64,000 nucleotides of DNA from Salminus brasiliensis (GCF_030463535.1 NC_132896.1:25419709-25483708), one strand, 5' to 3'; shown: positions 21,605-37,434, counted from the stretch's first letter. Numbers and translations are program-made. Notes: generated from the letters alone by a model not told the origin.

Positions 21605-22659
21605 CAATGTTGGAATGTCTGAGGTCCTTCATCTTCCTGGTCTTTGTTCAGCACCACTCGCTGTAGATAGTCTACAAGTCAGTGAGCTTGGCCCTGATGT
21701 TGCGATACCTGGTCGTACCGAAAGCTTGTCTCTCCTGTTTGATGCAGTCCACAAACTAAGCTGTGATGTCCCCCACAAGGATGCTTTCAGTGGTGAAGGC
21801 GTAGAAGTTCCGTAGCAATTACAAGGGAAGTTTGAAGTCCCTCAAGTGTCAGAGGGGTATAGAACCTTATTAAGAAGAAAACATAGAAATATAGATTTTA
21901 GTAGACCATTAAAGTACTATTTCATTAAGGTGCTATTTATGATTACTCATCATATTCTGTATTAGACTGGCCCCAGGTGAACTCTCTATGTGATTGTGTG
22001 AGCTCATGCATGAGTGTATGACCCTGAAGTTTGGCTCTAAAGAAGAAGAAGGTGCCTCATCACACAATTATGGTACCAGGTGTATTAAGGGCACATTAGT
22101 ACACACGTGCACTATCAGCACAGTTAAGGTCCTAATCCAAGAAACAGAAGTGCTAGGAGGAGTCAAGAGCCTTGACCTGGCCGAAACTCATGAGGAGATT
22201 TTCCTAGAAATAAAGTAGTCACACGGTTCACTGGATCATTGGAAGGAGAAGTTAAAAAAATAAAAATAAAAAAAAAGACAAATAAATTTTTCTAAATTAA
22301 TATGTATAACATTTTTATGATTCTGACAAAATTCATGCAATAAACTAGACTACACTAGTACTAAGAACTTCGAATACGGAACAATTAAGGTGCACTCGCA
22401 TGCATTGTCTGGACAGCTTAGATCAGGTCATTTAACAGTGTCCTATTTTCATTACCGGTATCTGTTCTGAGAGATGCAAACATGTTTAATGTCAAGACAG
22501 TTTATGTCACATGCTAATATAAAGTAATGACATCAAACATCATAGTATCTGTCATGATAGTTACCAGTAATGGTACCACTGGACATAATCTTCCTGCAAG
22601 AAAAAACTCAGGTACAAGATCAGCTTTTGCTGTTAGCTGGTTCCAGATGGTCCAACCTG
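21605..22659. other. Intergenic, no gene recognised
   Basis: Open frames up to 74 codons occur on the plus strand, but they show no conserved motif or splice support. An A-rich run lies at 22254-22276. Confidence 0.45.
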
Positions 22660-22865
22660 GTATTTCAAGTCAAGTCAAGTCAAGTCAAGTCAAGTGGGTT
22701 TATTGTCATTTCAACTACATACAGAGTACACAGTGAAACGAAACAACATTCCTCCAGGACCATGGTGCAACATAGACAGTGCATACAAGACACAAGTGCA
22801 ACACAAACAAACAAGTGCGGACAGACAACACAACACAGTACAGACAGAGGATAATAAATAATGAC
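22660..22865. repeat. Retroposon-like repeat with CAAGT pentanucleotide array
   Basis: Six CAAGT units lie at 22668-22697. They lead into GGGTTTATTGTCATTTCAAC, CAGTGAAACGAAACAAC and CCTCCAGGACCATGGTGC, a phrase set found repeatedly in fish genomes next to the same pentamer. It is followed by short CACAA-rich repeats. The class is uncertain. Confidence 0.65.
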
Positions 22866-22979
22866 GGTTGCTCATCCAGAAGAAAACATGTTTGACCAGC
22901 TTAGCTCTTAAAGCAGCATATCATATGTTTTCTTTTGTGTAGCAAATAGTTTTGTTGGTTTATCAGCATGACCAATTGA

Positions 22980-23100
22980 CCAAGCCGGTTGTCAAGCAGA
23001 TCTTACTGGTTAACTAGTTTGGTCAAGCTGGTCAAACTACTGTGCCAGCATTGTGAGGCTGGTCATGCTGGTCAACCAGCTGGTCATGTTTAGCAGACAG
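22980..23100. repeat. GGTCA/CTGGT-rich degenerate short-period repeat, copy 1
   Basis: Repeated GGTCAAGCTGGTCAAAC and GGTCATGCTGGTCAACCAGC words with a period near 10-20 bases. A second block lies at 26085-26280. Confidence 0.7.
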
Positions 23101-23560
23101 AGGATTCTCCTCTCATAAGGGCACTGTTAGTCCTTCAATTGTTTTTGGTGCTTTGTATTAACATTTGGTATTTGTATTAATTAATTATTATTTTACATTA
23201 TTTTACAATTAATTATTATTTTTATTTTACATTATTTTACAAGTTAAGAACATTTTTGCCTTCTACTTTTCTGCAGTTTTCTTTGTTTTTATGTCATTTT
23301 TAACATAAAGAGTGAAAAATCTCGATGAAAAAATGATGTGAATAAAACTCAAAGCACTTTCCTTCCTAAGGACATGACAATGTAACATCAGTGCCATCAG
23401 GGAAAGGAAAATGTTTATCTAATGAATGTGCAACATGAATGTTTGTCCTGGCCCAAGATGAACAATGAACCAAATATAAAGTAAATATGTTTGACAAGAC
23501 TTGACACAATGAGGTGACACATGTGAGCAGAAGTCATTTATCAGGAATCAGGAAACTATC
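23090..23560. repeat. Local duplication, copy 1
   Basis: TCATGTTTAGCAGACAG, AAGTTAAGAACATTTTTGCC, TCTTTGTTTTTATGTCATTT, AACATGAATGTTTGTCCTGGCCCAAGA and GTTTGACAAGACTTGACA then TGTGAGCAGAAGTCATTTAT all recur in the same order between 24640 and 25873. Confidence 0.85.
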
Positions 23561-24639
23561 AAATGGAAAAATATGTACTGTAAGTTAAATTATGAAATAC
23601 GTCAACAGGAAAGATGAGGCAGCTGATATCTGTGTTTGCAGACATAAAATGAGGCTCAAGCGCACTGAAAATTACACAACATCATTTAAATTACACCACT
23701 CTACATAACAATGGCAGTAACTAATAATTTTATTTAGGTCAATGGAAAAAGTTTTTATTCCAAGTCATTTGTGGAACATTTCTTTGGGGCCTGAAATCAC
23801 AAAATGTTGACACAATGTAAAAAAAAAAACGTGTAAAGCTGTGTTCTCATGATAGTGATGACATGCAGTTTACTGCTAGGTTTTGTTGTTTAGCAGTAAA
23901 ATATCACATGTATCTGACTCACTTACTGACTCAGGTTTACAAAGCTTTCCAAGACTAAAGCTCAAATTGCTATTGGTGGTTCGCATGGATCAGCCAAATA
24001 TTGTAAAAACCTTTCTCTTTACCCTAAATGTAGTTTAAATATGTTATTTGTGGTGTCAAAGTTTGTTTCTTTAGTGTTGAAAAGGAGCTATACTAATGTA
24101 CATGTTAATGTACATATGGATACTTGCAAAATGGGATACATATAGCCACCAGTTAGCCTCATAATAACTGCATATTTTAAACGCAAACCACATTATGTTA
24201 AAAAATCTTAAAATGACTTGCCTTAAAGGTTTCTGACAGTGTATTATATACTGTACCAAAAAATGGACATAATCACATCTCACATCTAAAATCCAATAGT
24301 AGCAGTATTTTAAAGCCCTTATAGCTAACCATAGTTTTGTAAGTGTCAGAAAAAGCATAATCACACAGACTAGTGCAAAAAAGGTTTCTGTTAGGTAAGC
24401 TACATTAGTACTGTAGCTTCACTTTAAAACTAAAGAAGAAAACAGGGCAGAAAGGGTGTCTAGACATGTTGGACAATTTGTGTTTTTTGTGGTGGCAGAT
24501 TAAGATTGTTTTAAACAAGCGAAAATGTTATGGTCTACTGTAGAATTTACTTTAAATGTAAATACTTTCGGGTTTCCTAGTTTTTAACAGATACAAAGCA
24601 CAGCATGGATCTACCTTAATTCACTCACTTTATCACACT
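23561..24639. other. Intergenic, no gene recognised
   Basis: AT-rich sequence with no supported gene, RNA or named repeat. Confidence 0.45.
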
Positions 24640-25875
24640 CATGTTTAGCAGACAGTAGATTCTGTACCACGAGGGACACTATTTGTATTTTGTATTAACA
24701 ACAGTTTAGAGTACAGCTTTTTAGTGATCTTAATAAAAACAGCATTGCACTATTAAACAACTACACCAAACTTTTTAGCAGTCACATGCACTCATGCCAG
24801 TCTTTAAGATCACACTGCTGGTAGTAAACAAAACATATACTACACAAAGACAATATTGTTGCTGTTCAATGCAAAACATGTTTTTAGTTTTCTCCTTCGT
24901 TTGAACCCCGTAGTTGCTCTGTACACTGTGAACATACTTGTGGATGAATCATTAGAAATTCTCTAAATCCCTTCTAAAGATTCTATTCAAAGTTAAGAAC
25001 ATTTTTGCCTTCTCCTGTAAACTCACCATTTTGAAGATACATGTTTTTATATTGGACAGCGACGATATGCTGAAAGGCAAATGCCAAAGGCAAATGCCAA
25101 CAAGGTTTTTACTGTTTTCAAATGGAAAATGCATTTAAAATATTTGAAGCTAAGAATGAGAAGTTAAATAACATAACAAACATAAAAGAGACTAAACTGT
25201 TCTTCTCAAAACTGTGTGTCATGTCATAAAAACACTAATCTTAGATTGCTGCAGTGTACCAAGGTTTCCCATTACAATGGTTTGCGCTGTGTGACAATCA
25301 AGGCCTTGGCATCTGGGCAAACAACTGATACATTGACAGCTAATGACAGGTAACGATAAGAATGGGGAAAGCAGTGTCCATGCTTTCCAGTGCATGACAC
25401 ATTGGACATGTCTTCCAAAAATAGCCTTGGGGTAAGAGGAAATGCAAGGTTAAGGAAAAAATGTCTGATTAGTTTTCTCAAAAACAGCATCAGGAAAATG
25501 CCACACAATGAAGTGCAGGAACACTACTGCACGGGAAATACGGGACTATGAGGTCCAGAGTTTAGGATATATTGTGGATTAGGATAAATCTGCAGTATTC
25601 TTTGTTTTTATGTCATTTATAACTTAAAAAGAGAAAATCAAACATCTCTAAATGGATGTTCTGAAATAAAACTGAAAGCACCTTCCTGAGGATATGATAA
25701 TACATGTGACTTACAAATTACATATTGGCCTTAAGTGCCATCACTGATCTGATGAATGTGCAGCATGAATGTTTGTTCTGGCCCAAGAGAAAATCAATAA
25801 ACCAAACATAAAGTAATATGTTTGACAAGACTTGACAATGGGGTGACAAATGTGAGCAGAAGTCATTTATAAAAG
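24640..25875. repeat. Local duplication, copy 2 (expanded)
   Basis: The landmarks of 23090-23560 recur here in order, but spread over about 1.2 kb instead of 0.5 kb. Part is near 24640-24715, part at 24990-25020, and the longest matching part is 25590-25873. The insertions between them have no match in copy 1. Confidence 0.8.
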
Positions 25876-26084
25876 ACATTAGAAATGTAGATTTTACCAT
25901 TTTAACATGTTAAAACATGTTAAAAACTAAAATAATTATATAATAAGCAATTAACACAGCTCCAGCATGGTTGACCAGCATACCATCATTCCAAAGGATG
26001 CCAATGTATTACATACTGTATCTAAAATATATGGACAAAAGCTTGTCATGGCTAAAAAAACAAAAACTAAATACCCTATACTGG

Positions 26085-26280
26085 TAAGCCGGCTGGTTAA
26101 CCAGCTCTCGGCCAACATAGTGTATGTAGTCATAATGGTCAAGCAGTGTCGTCAGCTTGGTGATGCTGGTCTACCAGCTTCTTGACAAGTTTGGACATGC
26201 TGATCATGCCGATAGGCCAGCTTCGTCTTGCTTGGTCAAGCTTGGTCATACTGGTTGTCTCGCTTGATTAGGTTGATCAT
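26085..26280. repeat. GGTCA/CTGGT-rich degenerate short-period repeat, copy 2
   Basis: Words such as GGTCAAGCAGTG, GATGCTGGTCTACCAGC and GCTTGGTCAAGCTTGGTCA repeat with an irregular 10-20 base period. Several are self-complementary (GCTGGT/ACCAGC), giving local hairpins. Confidence 0.7.
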
Positions 26281-27009
26281 GCTTTTTTATCATAGCTATG
26301 TAAATTAAATGATTTGGGTAAACTTTTTTTTAAAGTTTTTATTCTGCAAGTTTCATTTCTATTCTGGACCTAAAGGCTCTTTTGTGTATGTGCTGTTCTG
26401 TTCCACAGTAGCGACTGCCAGCATTCCAGGCATGTGTGCTGTTCACTCTCAATCCACATAGTGGAAGACATAATGTGGCCCTGGGTAGCAAACAGTGTTT
26501 GACAGAAACATAACATGGCAACATGAGACATGCACTGGCACAGGGCGTCGCTGAGTGACTCAGTGTCCAGTATCCTTTCGCTTCTCTTCAGAGCCTGAGG
26601 ATGATGCCTAGAACTGCACGTCCACGTTGCCTAGCACAAAAACACACACTAGGGTGAAACCAATATATACAGTTTTGTCACTGATACTGACATGAAGGAA
26701 CGTAAAGTCAACAGACTTTCATACTGTCTGATAAGATTATCAACTAAGTGGTCAACTGGGACTATTTTTAGCTTATTGGGCAAATAGAAACCCGAAACTC
26801 CCAAAGTCTTAATCTGACATTTCAAAATACAGAAGTTTGATGCAATATATGAACATTGTTAAAGCTTCAAAGCATATCATTCATTTCCCAGTCCATATTT
26901 TCTTAATAAAAGCCTGTTTTTAATTAATAATATCACAAAAACAGTGCATACAGGTCCATAAACTTCCTACCTGTTGCAAAAGGTATAGCTTTGAGGATTA
27001 ATCATGTTT
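26281..27009. other. Intergenic, no gene recognised
   Basis: AT-rich sequence with no supported feature. Confidence 0.45.
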
Positions 27010-27560
27010 ATAAACTAGTAAAATGTAACTAATAGAAATGCCATTATCTTATGAGGAACAAGTTAAAACACCCAACGTGGTATTACTACTTAGCATGCCT
27101 AAAATTAGAATCAGGTACAGCACATTAGCTGCAGATGCTTAGAACATGTTTAGAGAAGATTCTGTGACATTTAGTTTGGTTTGCTCTTGATAGTTTCACC
27201 ATGGCAAGACCCAAAGTGCTCTCTGAGGCCTTTAGGAAGACGGTTGTAGATGCATACATGTCTGAGAAGAAGTTTAAAAAGATCTCAGAACAATTAGAAA
27301 TCAGCCATTCCACTGTCCAGAAAACAATCTGCAAGTGGAACAACTGCTAACATGGCCAGGTCAGCCCAAGAGCAGACCACAAAATGCATAAAGGTAGTCG
27401 CCAACAAACCTACAACGTCATCGCGGGACCTATAGGTAGATCTCACCACAGTTGATGTCAAGGTACAGCATCTACCATCAGAAAGAGACTGCACAAGTTT
27501 GATGTTCATAGGACGTGTTCCATTGCAGAGAACATCTAGACAAGGACCAGGACCTTGAAC
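27010..27560 (+). mobile_element. Tc1-like element remnant (family A), second copy
   Basis: The leader (AAAATTAGAATCAGGTACAGCACATTAGCTGCAG) and the transposase start at 27201 are of the same family as 12905-13420. Downstream, TAACATGGCCAGG and AAACCTACAACGTCATC continue the transposase gene out of frame until about 27560. No catalytic domain and no clear right end were found. Confidence 0.7.
27201..27350 (+). pseudogene. Tc1 transposase N-terminal HTH, stops after 49 codons
   Basis: The frame reads MARPKVLSEAFRKTVVDAY and then FKKISEQLEISHSTVQKTI and CKWNNC before a stop. This is a recognisable first helix-turn-helix of the Tc1 paired-like DNA-binding domain. The rest of the transposase is shifted out of frame and truncated, so the copy is dead. 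Confidence 0.85.
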
Positions 27561-27904
27561 GATGTGCATTTGAATCAAGCTAAATATATTCATAATTCAT
27601 CCCATCCTCCGTTTACTCACACTCACCCTAACACCTCATGCCTTCACACCAAATTCTCTCAAACTACACTTTATGAGGATGTGATAAGACAAGCACATGT
27701 TGTTGGAGAAAAGTGCTTCTTATGCATCATCAGAAATAACACTCAAACTGTTGACTTTACCCAAAGAGTCATTACGTCCTGGCACATGTGACCGATTCTA
27801 TCTGCCTGAGAAGGCTAGTTTTGTTTTCACCAAAGTTGCGTGAGAAGCAAAGAACCACCCAAAACGCACGTAGACGGCAATGCTGAGTTCGGGAGAAAGG
27901 TTTC

Positions 27905-27910
27905 TTTAAT
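27905..27910 (-). other. glod5: Candidate glod5 poly(A) signal (ATTAAA)
   Basis: TTTAAT on the plus strand is ATTAAA on the coding strand, about 125 bases past the glod5 stop. It is the nearest usable hexamer. No transcript evidence is available. Confidence 0.4.
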
Positions 27911-28033
27911 GTAACCCGAATGACCTTCTTCCTTTCATTTACAGTTAAGAACGTGTGTTTATAAATGTTCTAGTCAGCACAGATTCAGCAGCACAGACCA
28001 CGCCAAGAAAGGTCAACAGCTCCCCCCTCTGGT

Positions 28034-30426
<2,393 letters not shown>

Positions 30427-30977
30427 TTATAAGGTTAGTTCAATCACAAACCCACATGCTTAGCAGTGGCTCTGTTTGACGCAACGCAGTACGGCTAGGC
30501 TAGAAGTTATGTGACGCCTTATTCGAGTAATTACGGTACAAGGAAATTCGCCCGTTCAGGAAGGTAATAAGTACCAAGTATATACTTTTATCTATAGAGA
30601 CTAAGTAGCTAACTACTGTTAATAAGACCCATTTAATTACTATATCTGTACACAAGTAAACCAACCAACCCATGACTTGAAACGTGAAGGCATTCGCTTT
30701 TGGAGGGTCAGGGTTCTGCTTATCGTAGCTCCTCATTAATCGTAATGGAGAAATGAATAAAAGCACATGTTGCGATACGTTACCGTGAGAGAGAGCGCAT
30801 GGCGAAAAACACCGGGGATTCTCAGGGTCATTGCACGTCTAGATGGCCAGACTACACTATAAATGTAACCTACTCCACAGTGCTGTAGGACTAACGAATC
30901 GTGAGTGTTTCCAGTGTTGATTCGTTTGCAGTGTTGCGCTATGCCTTACCGTAATCACTCGACTCCTACCTGTTGCT

Positions 30978-31378
30978 TTAATGAACGTGGAAAAGTTTTG
31001 GGACACCTGCTCATTTACTGGTTTTATTCTTTCCAAATCAAAAGTATTTCAAAACGTTTATGCTGCTTTAGTTGGAGTAGCTGTCTCTACTGCCTTAGCC
31101 TCATTTTCACCCCCCCATCCCAAAAGTATCGGATTCAGAACACAGTCCCACTGCCCCAGAGCTCAATGCTGAGGGGGGCTTTATATGGGTCCAATGGGTT
31201 CATGCCTATCTGCTTATATGTCCTATTCTATTGGCAGGACAGGGACAGGGCAAGCTATATGTGTGTGTGTGTGTGTGTGTGTGCATTTGTATATCTATGT
31301 CAGCAGTGGTTGCAACTTGAAGTAGCTGAATGCATTCATTAGAAGGGGTGTCCACAAACATTTGGACATGTAGTGTAA
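30978..31378. mobile_element. Non-autonomous Tc1-type element
   Basis: The right end GGGTGTCCACAAACATTTGG then ACATGTAGTGTAAT is a typical Tc1-family terminal repeat. The left end (GGAAAAGTTTTGGGACACC at about 30989) is an imperfect inverted match. The 400-bp interior has no transposase. A TG microsatellite lies at 31258-31282. Confidence 0.6.
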
Positions 31379-31379
31379 T

Positions 31380-31556
31380 TCTTCAAATCCAGGCCTGAAG
31401 GCACAGTGTCCCACAGTTTGGTGATTTTCCTGCTCAAACACACCAAGTACACCTAGTAATTAACAGACCGTTTGATCCAGGTGTGTCCAACTGGAGAAAT
31501 CACCAAACCGTGTTGGACCCTGGTCCTCCAGAGCTGGATCTGAAAAACACTGAACT
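31380..31556. repeat. Imperfect foldback repeat
   Basis: The left arm (AATCCAGGCCTGAAGG..CACAGTTTGGTGATTTTCC) and right arm (GGAGAAATCACCAAACCGTG..CCTCCAGAGCTGGATCTG) are inverted copies around a centre near 31470. It has no coding capacity and lies directly next to the preceding element. Confidence 0.75.
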
Positions 31557-33424
31557 ACAGCAACCGCGACCAGTAAATACTACTGAAGCTAAGTAACTAA
31601 AAACTAGTAAAGCTCACTGTAACTGTAACTAACAACTGTGTCTATTAAAGATAACTAACTTTTGAAGCCTACCGACAGTATGTAGTAAATGTCACTAGAG
31701 GTAACTATAGCCAACCTGAAAAGTCAATGAATTGTAATGAATACACTATTAGCATTTATTAAATGTAACTAGTAAAGGCTACTAAAGGTAAGTCATTTTA
31801 ACTAATGACCAATAGTAAGGTTTTCGTATGCTGTAGCGTTCACTGTGGTTAGGATGTTGTGGCCTGGAAGCTTCAAAAAGCAGGCCAACAGGTGCAGAAC
31901 TGTGGCAGTGTGAAGTTGGGAAAGTGTTAAATACCTCCAAAACCATTTATGAACATTAATACATTTAATAAACATCTATTAATTGATCAGGACTGATAAA
32001 TAGCATTAATAACTTCTAAAAACTTCTATTATTAAAAAAAATAATAAAAATAAAATAAAAACTTTTTATTTATGTAACTCCTCTGTCTTACAAGTAAAAT
32101 AAAAATAACAATAAAAACATATACATACTGCTGTACTGCTGTTTAATGTTCATGCAAAATAGAAAAAAAGAATAAAAAAGAAACATAAATAAAATAATGT
32201 CAGTTTCCATAATAATCCACTAGCCTGCTACATTAGACACAGTTTAGTCCTCCGGGTGTTTCTGATTGGCTATAACTGTGTTTGACACAAATGAATTGAT
32301 GTCTGATTTGCAACTTCTTTTTTTCTTTTACATTAATCTTTTTTACTCCTGTTAACCAGCTCTCTCTCTTTCTGGGAAGCAGTTTAATGAACTGGCAATC
32401 CTGGTCAAGATACGGGATATAGATTTTAAGTGCACGTCTTCTACGGAGAGCACACTTCAATACATTTTACAGCATAATTCATGTTGGTCTAATTGCAAAA
32501 TAAATAAATACATAAATGTGGTGTATGAAAAATAAATACAAACACGTTATGTTTTTTTCTTTCAGTGGGTTACGTTTAGAAAATAAACTGGAAGTGTGTC
32601 TAAAATGTGCAGAAAACATTTTGGTGCCCAAACGTTTGCATATGACAACATATAAGGTTAAAGGAAAAGACCTGTCTGAATTAACGGTAGATTCATATGC
32701 AGGTGTTTAAAACAGGCAATTCCTGCATATGGTACTAAGCCACTGTGTAAAGTTTTGTGTAATGCATTTCTATCCTAAATATTCCAGAATAACAAAGGTC
32801 CCATCCACAAACCATTGCTCACATCTCTACCTCAAATACAGACAGTATGTGTTTCAGTGTTTCTGTAATGGCAAAGACACCCATTCTCAAAATCCCTGTT
32901 CCACAAGGTATTCCACCAGTTGTAATCTTTTGATAACACACACTGACCCACAGGTTCATAAATTAAGCTGCAGAAAAAGCGTTGCATGTTTACTGTTTGT
33001 ATGTGTGTTCCTATATTGCAAGTTAAAGTAACACTTATAAGCGACAGGCTTGCTTATCTGGCTTCTTACACTGCAGGACATAATTTTATGACTTTTATCT
33101 ATTAAAAATGACAACAGTCGTCCCACATAAATGGACACCTCGTACATCCTGAACGTTTTTTTTTTTATGTCAAACACCACATTGGCTGATTAGTCTGATT
33201 AATAATAATTCTTCATTAGCTACATTAGCCTCGTAGCTCCAGTGCAGTCCTAAAGAAGCAAACGTAAGGCACCAAATGCTTCTAAGCTAATAGCCTGATT
33301 ATTGCCAGTATTCAATTTTCAGAGAAAATCTGGCCAAATTCTCCCTGTTGCTGAGATCAGCCATCCAGGGTTGGGTAACATATGCAGCTCCCAACAGTGT
33401 CATATTCCATAGAGACAATTAGGC
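31557..33424. other. Intergenic between glod5 and rlim, no gene recognised
   Basis: Contains stretches of ACTAGTAAAGG/TAACTA-rich simple sequence (31570-31820) and A-rich runs (32034-32070). Frames up to 100 codons show no family motif and no splice partners. Confidence 0.5.
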
Positions 33425-35575
33425 CACTGTGGTTGCACATATCTTTATTGTAATATACAAATAACATTGTGGCTTGATGAAGCCAGAACAGACTAGTTTG
33501 TAGCTGGTTCTCAGCTCAGCAGACTGCAGAAATGTCCAAACGAATGTGGAGAAAACAGGTGGTGCAAAACAGATCCCCCAGAAGAACTTAGTGGCAATGA
33601 ACACAAAGTCAACATAAAAGTCACAGCCCCCTGAAACTGCTACTCCAGGAACAGTGTATTGATGAAAACCCACCTCTAAAACTCATGCTTAAGCTTGATT
33701 TAAGACAGTGCTCCAAGCCCACACACTGTCTCCTGAGGTTTAGAAGATCACAGCATGACTCATTTGGGTTAATAATAGAGCAAACTGAACACAAGGTGAA
33801 AAAACATGAGAAAATACTGACAACGTGCAGAGCTAGAAACCATTTCATGATGATGGGTGGAAGGAGCCCTGCTTTGTAAATTGTTAAATGTCACCACTGC
33901 AAATTAACACCTAAGAAAGGATGTAATATTGGATTCAATTTGCACAAAACACTGGTCTGTGGTGCATAGTTAAAGTGGTCAGTTGGTGAGCAGGTAATTG
34001 ATATTCATCCCTTCCCACACACACACACACACCTGAACGTGGAACAATACAGATAATGCAAACAGGGGGGGAAGAATGAGACCCTAACATTTAATTTTAA
34101 ATGGGTGGAGTGGAAATATTTGAACAGGAAGCCAATGAACAAAAATGCAACTATGCCACCATATTAACTGGAATGCGATTAATATGTAACTTGCATTTAG
34201 AAAACCATCTTAATTGAACTATATTAAGGACATCTGGACTAGAGGTCGCATGCCAACAGTGCAAAATACAAAATGTTTCATCCTGCTGTGAACAGTTAAG
34301 ATATTATACTCCGAGTTGGGCTCCAGTTGAGAAGCACTGATGTGTTGTTATTAATCTATATAATAATTATAATAGTAGTAGTAATAATAATAATAATAAT
34401 AATAGCTCTTCAACCACAAACTTTTTTTTATTGTCTTGAGAGAAAATTCATACACATAAAAACCCTACTATTTGGATAATATGACAATTCTGATACTCTT
34501 CTAAGTGTCTGAGTTCGGCACAAGAGTGTAGTGCTATTGCAATGTACAGAACCTGTAGAGAAGCTTTGTTTATCAGGCGACAATGTCTTCATTTTAAACG
34601 TGAATATTCACAGTCTACCACAAGTTTGACAAATTCATACAGGTCAAATTCTTTACAGTCTTCCCCATTCGTAAATATTGCACCAACATCTGTGATATGT
34701 AGGCAAGTCTCCTCATGTCTGCAGTGAATGAAATGGTACAGAAGTCAGTATCTTTGTATACCACCGTCAAAGCTGATAAGCCTCAGAAGCGAATGCATTT
34801 CAATGGCAACATAATGCTTCGCCCCTTAAATTTGTAAATAATTGTCGAATTCACAACACATCCTCAGTTGCTTTTTAACCCTGAGGAATGTTTTTTTTCA
34901 GCAGAGATTTAAGCAGGAGGAGCAAGAGGTTGAGTCTAAAAATGAAATTTTCCCTTGACCGCTCCATTAAACTGGGTGTAATCTGGAAACCCAATCCAAA
35001 TCTGAAGGAAAGGTTTTTATTATGCCAAACCCAAACCTAGCCTATATAAAAGCATTTAATAACATTACGTTTTCTACATTTGTGTATACTTAAGTAATAA
35101 TGATGCTGGTTAATGTTTGAGAACCTAACATTGTGGACAGTGGGATCCACAATGGATCCAGACAACGCTTTTGATAGTCCAAAGGGAAGGGGGAAGAAAA
35201 AAAAAAAAAGAAAAAAAAAAGTATATAAATAGATCCTTCAAACATCAAAATGCCATCTAAACATTGCACTTGAACTCATTTATGAGCACAAATGATTAGT
35301 TCTTAATTCTTGATGTAATTAAACTGTTACCTTTTTGGATAACATAATATTCAATGGACTCTGTGTATGAGTCAATGCAAGCAAAAGAAAGAATATTATA
35401 AGAACACGTCAAAGTATGCCACTGCAAATATACTCTGCACATCTGGTAAAACTTTCCAATGGCTTCAGATAGGTTGGGTTTGACAGTGTCTATGAGACAC
35501 CTCACATCACAAGGTACCAAATGCTATAGTAAGGCGAAAGAATAGTTGCTAATGTGATGGGAGGCTCTGCTGCGG
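33425..35575 (-). other. rlim: rlim 3'UTR (inferred end)
   Basis: Downstream of the rlim stop on the minus strand no further gene is seen. AATAAA (plus-strand TTTATT at 33444-33449) is a good poly(A) signal, giving a 3'UTR of about 2.15 kb. An earlier hexamer at 34427-34432 is an alternative. RLIM mRNAs in vertebrates have long 3'UTRs, so either is plausible. An AGT/AAT trinucleotide run lies at about 34374-34404 and A-rich tracts lie at about 35195-35220. Confidence 0.5.
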
Positions 35576-37392
35576 CTAGACAACACTCTCACGATTGGCG
35601 GAAACGAGGACCGCCCTGCGGCAAATCGGGCATGTAGAGTTCTCCGAAAGCCAGCGGTCAATACAGTGCACATGGTATTCGTGCGAGCAGGGCAACTTCC
35701 GGAGCTTGTTACCCTCCGCGTACTCCGTGATGCAGACGCTACAGGTCTTGAGCGCATCACTCTCGCCAAAGTTACGCATTGAGAGGTTGTCGATCTGCTC
35801 TTTGGTGAGGCCCCTGGGCTGGTCATCATCTTCATCGTTGAGTAAGAAGAAATGTGCAAGTCGCAAGAAGGGCAGAGAGGCAGTCTCCTCCAAACTAATA
35901 GGAGCCCGCGGCCTTGGCCTGCTCTCTCGTGCCTGGGTGGGAGCTGTGCTTCCCTCCCTTTCCTCTGTCCGTGTTTCTGAGGCACCACCCTCACTTGGGG
36001 ATCCAACAACATTGGTATTGGAAGGCTCTGCCACAGGGGCACTGGCAGTGCCAGGATTTCCTGGCGTGTCAGCAAGATCTACGGAGGGATTGGACCCGCG
36101 GTTTGAGTCCGAAGAGTCCGAATCAGAGTCCATGAAGTAGCTGAGCTCGCCAAAGCCAGTCATGATCTGCCGAATCATGGACTGCAGAGCAAGGGAGGTA
36201 GCCTCACCAAGACCAGCATCAGAGATCCTTCTTATGGGGATGCGGATAGTGCTGACATATGTCCTCACTCCTGCCCGCTCGGAACGGGAGAAGGTCCTGC
36301 GGAAGCCTCCGCGCTCTGTTTCATACAAGAAAGTGTTGTTGGAGGTCTGAGAGCGGGAGCGGGTGCGGTTAGCAATGCTGTCCCTCTCGCGGTATTCACC
36401 TGGTCGCACCCTACGTACCTGCAAGTCCAGCATTATGGTCGGAGGGCGCCTGCCTGAAGCACCTGCTTCTCCAGCAGGCACATCCCCTTGCTGTGGTGCT
36501 GCCGGTGCCTCTGGTGCCTCAGCAGCTTCTATAGACTCCTGGCTTTCTGCTTGGACGTTGCTCTGCCTAGACAAAACATGTAATCGAGTCCTGGAACTGC
36601 CCTCTACCTGAGCTTCTGGGACAGGCTCATGACTGTGAGAGGGTAGGCCACTGTGGACCTGAGGAAGCCCATCCAACTGATCAAGGTTGAGAGGTAAGCG
36701 ACTCCTAGCTGTACGGGCCCTGGTCCTGCGCTGTTCTGGGCTTGGGCTACGTGCTCTAATCTGGCCTCTACGTGGGGGCACGTTGGTCTCTACCGGGGTC
36801 ACACTTGGGGGGGATGGAACTGGATTCGGCGGGCTAGGCTGGCTGGTTATAGGTGGAACTTCAGGAACAGGCAGTTCAGGCTCTACTATAACGGCCATTT
36901 CCTCGACCACAGGTTCCTCAACCACCTCAGCTGCCTCCATCGGCGTCTCAGGCTCAGAAACAGCAGCATCTGGAGGGACTTGGTCTCCTTCCAGTCGCTC
37001 AGCTTCAGTCTGTGTTTGCTGCTCGACTATGTTGCGATTGACGTTGATCTCCAAGCTGAAGCGAAAGTCTCCGCTGCTTGGGTTGGTTCGGCTCACCGCC
37101 CGCCACGACTGGTTTCCCCGGTGACCACTTCTTGTGGTGTTGCCCGTCTGACGCACAGTGTTGAGCCAGTCAAGGAGTGTGTCTCCATTAGATGCTTCTT
37201 CCTGTTCTGGGACTAAAGACAACAACTATTTTAATAACTGAATTCTCCAGAGAAATGCAACAGACAGCAAGTCTCATATGTAACCAAGCGATTTACAAAT
37301 GATTGGAAAAATACAAGGCCAACATACCTCTGGGCTGGTCACTACTGTTTTCAGGGCTGGTGCTGTTACTGTTACTGTTGTTGTTACTGTTG

Positions 37393-37434
<42 letters not shown>

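Noticed and set aside
21362-21657. Repetitive LAKGQGR-like peptides on the minus strand
   Set aside because: Translation of a 29-bp minisatellite whose period is not a multiple of three; no start context or flanking exons.
35524-36075. 183-codon minus-strand frame with many Arg/Ser
   Set aside because: It overlaps rlim in a shifted frame and lacks family motifs.
35595-37216. Long plus-strand frames opposite rlim (181, 145 and 78 codons)
   Set aside because: They are antisense shadows of the rlim exon, whose conserved RING and N-terminal motifs fix the minus strand as coding.
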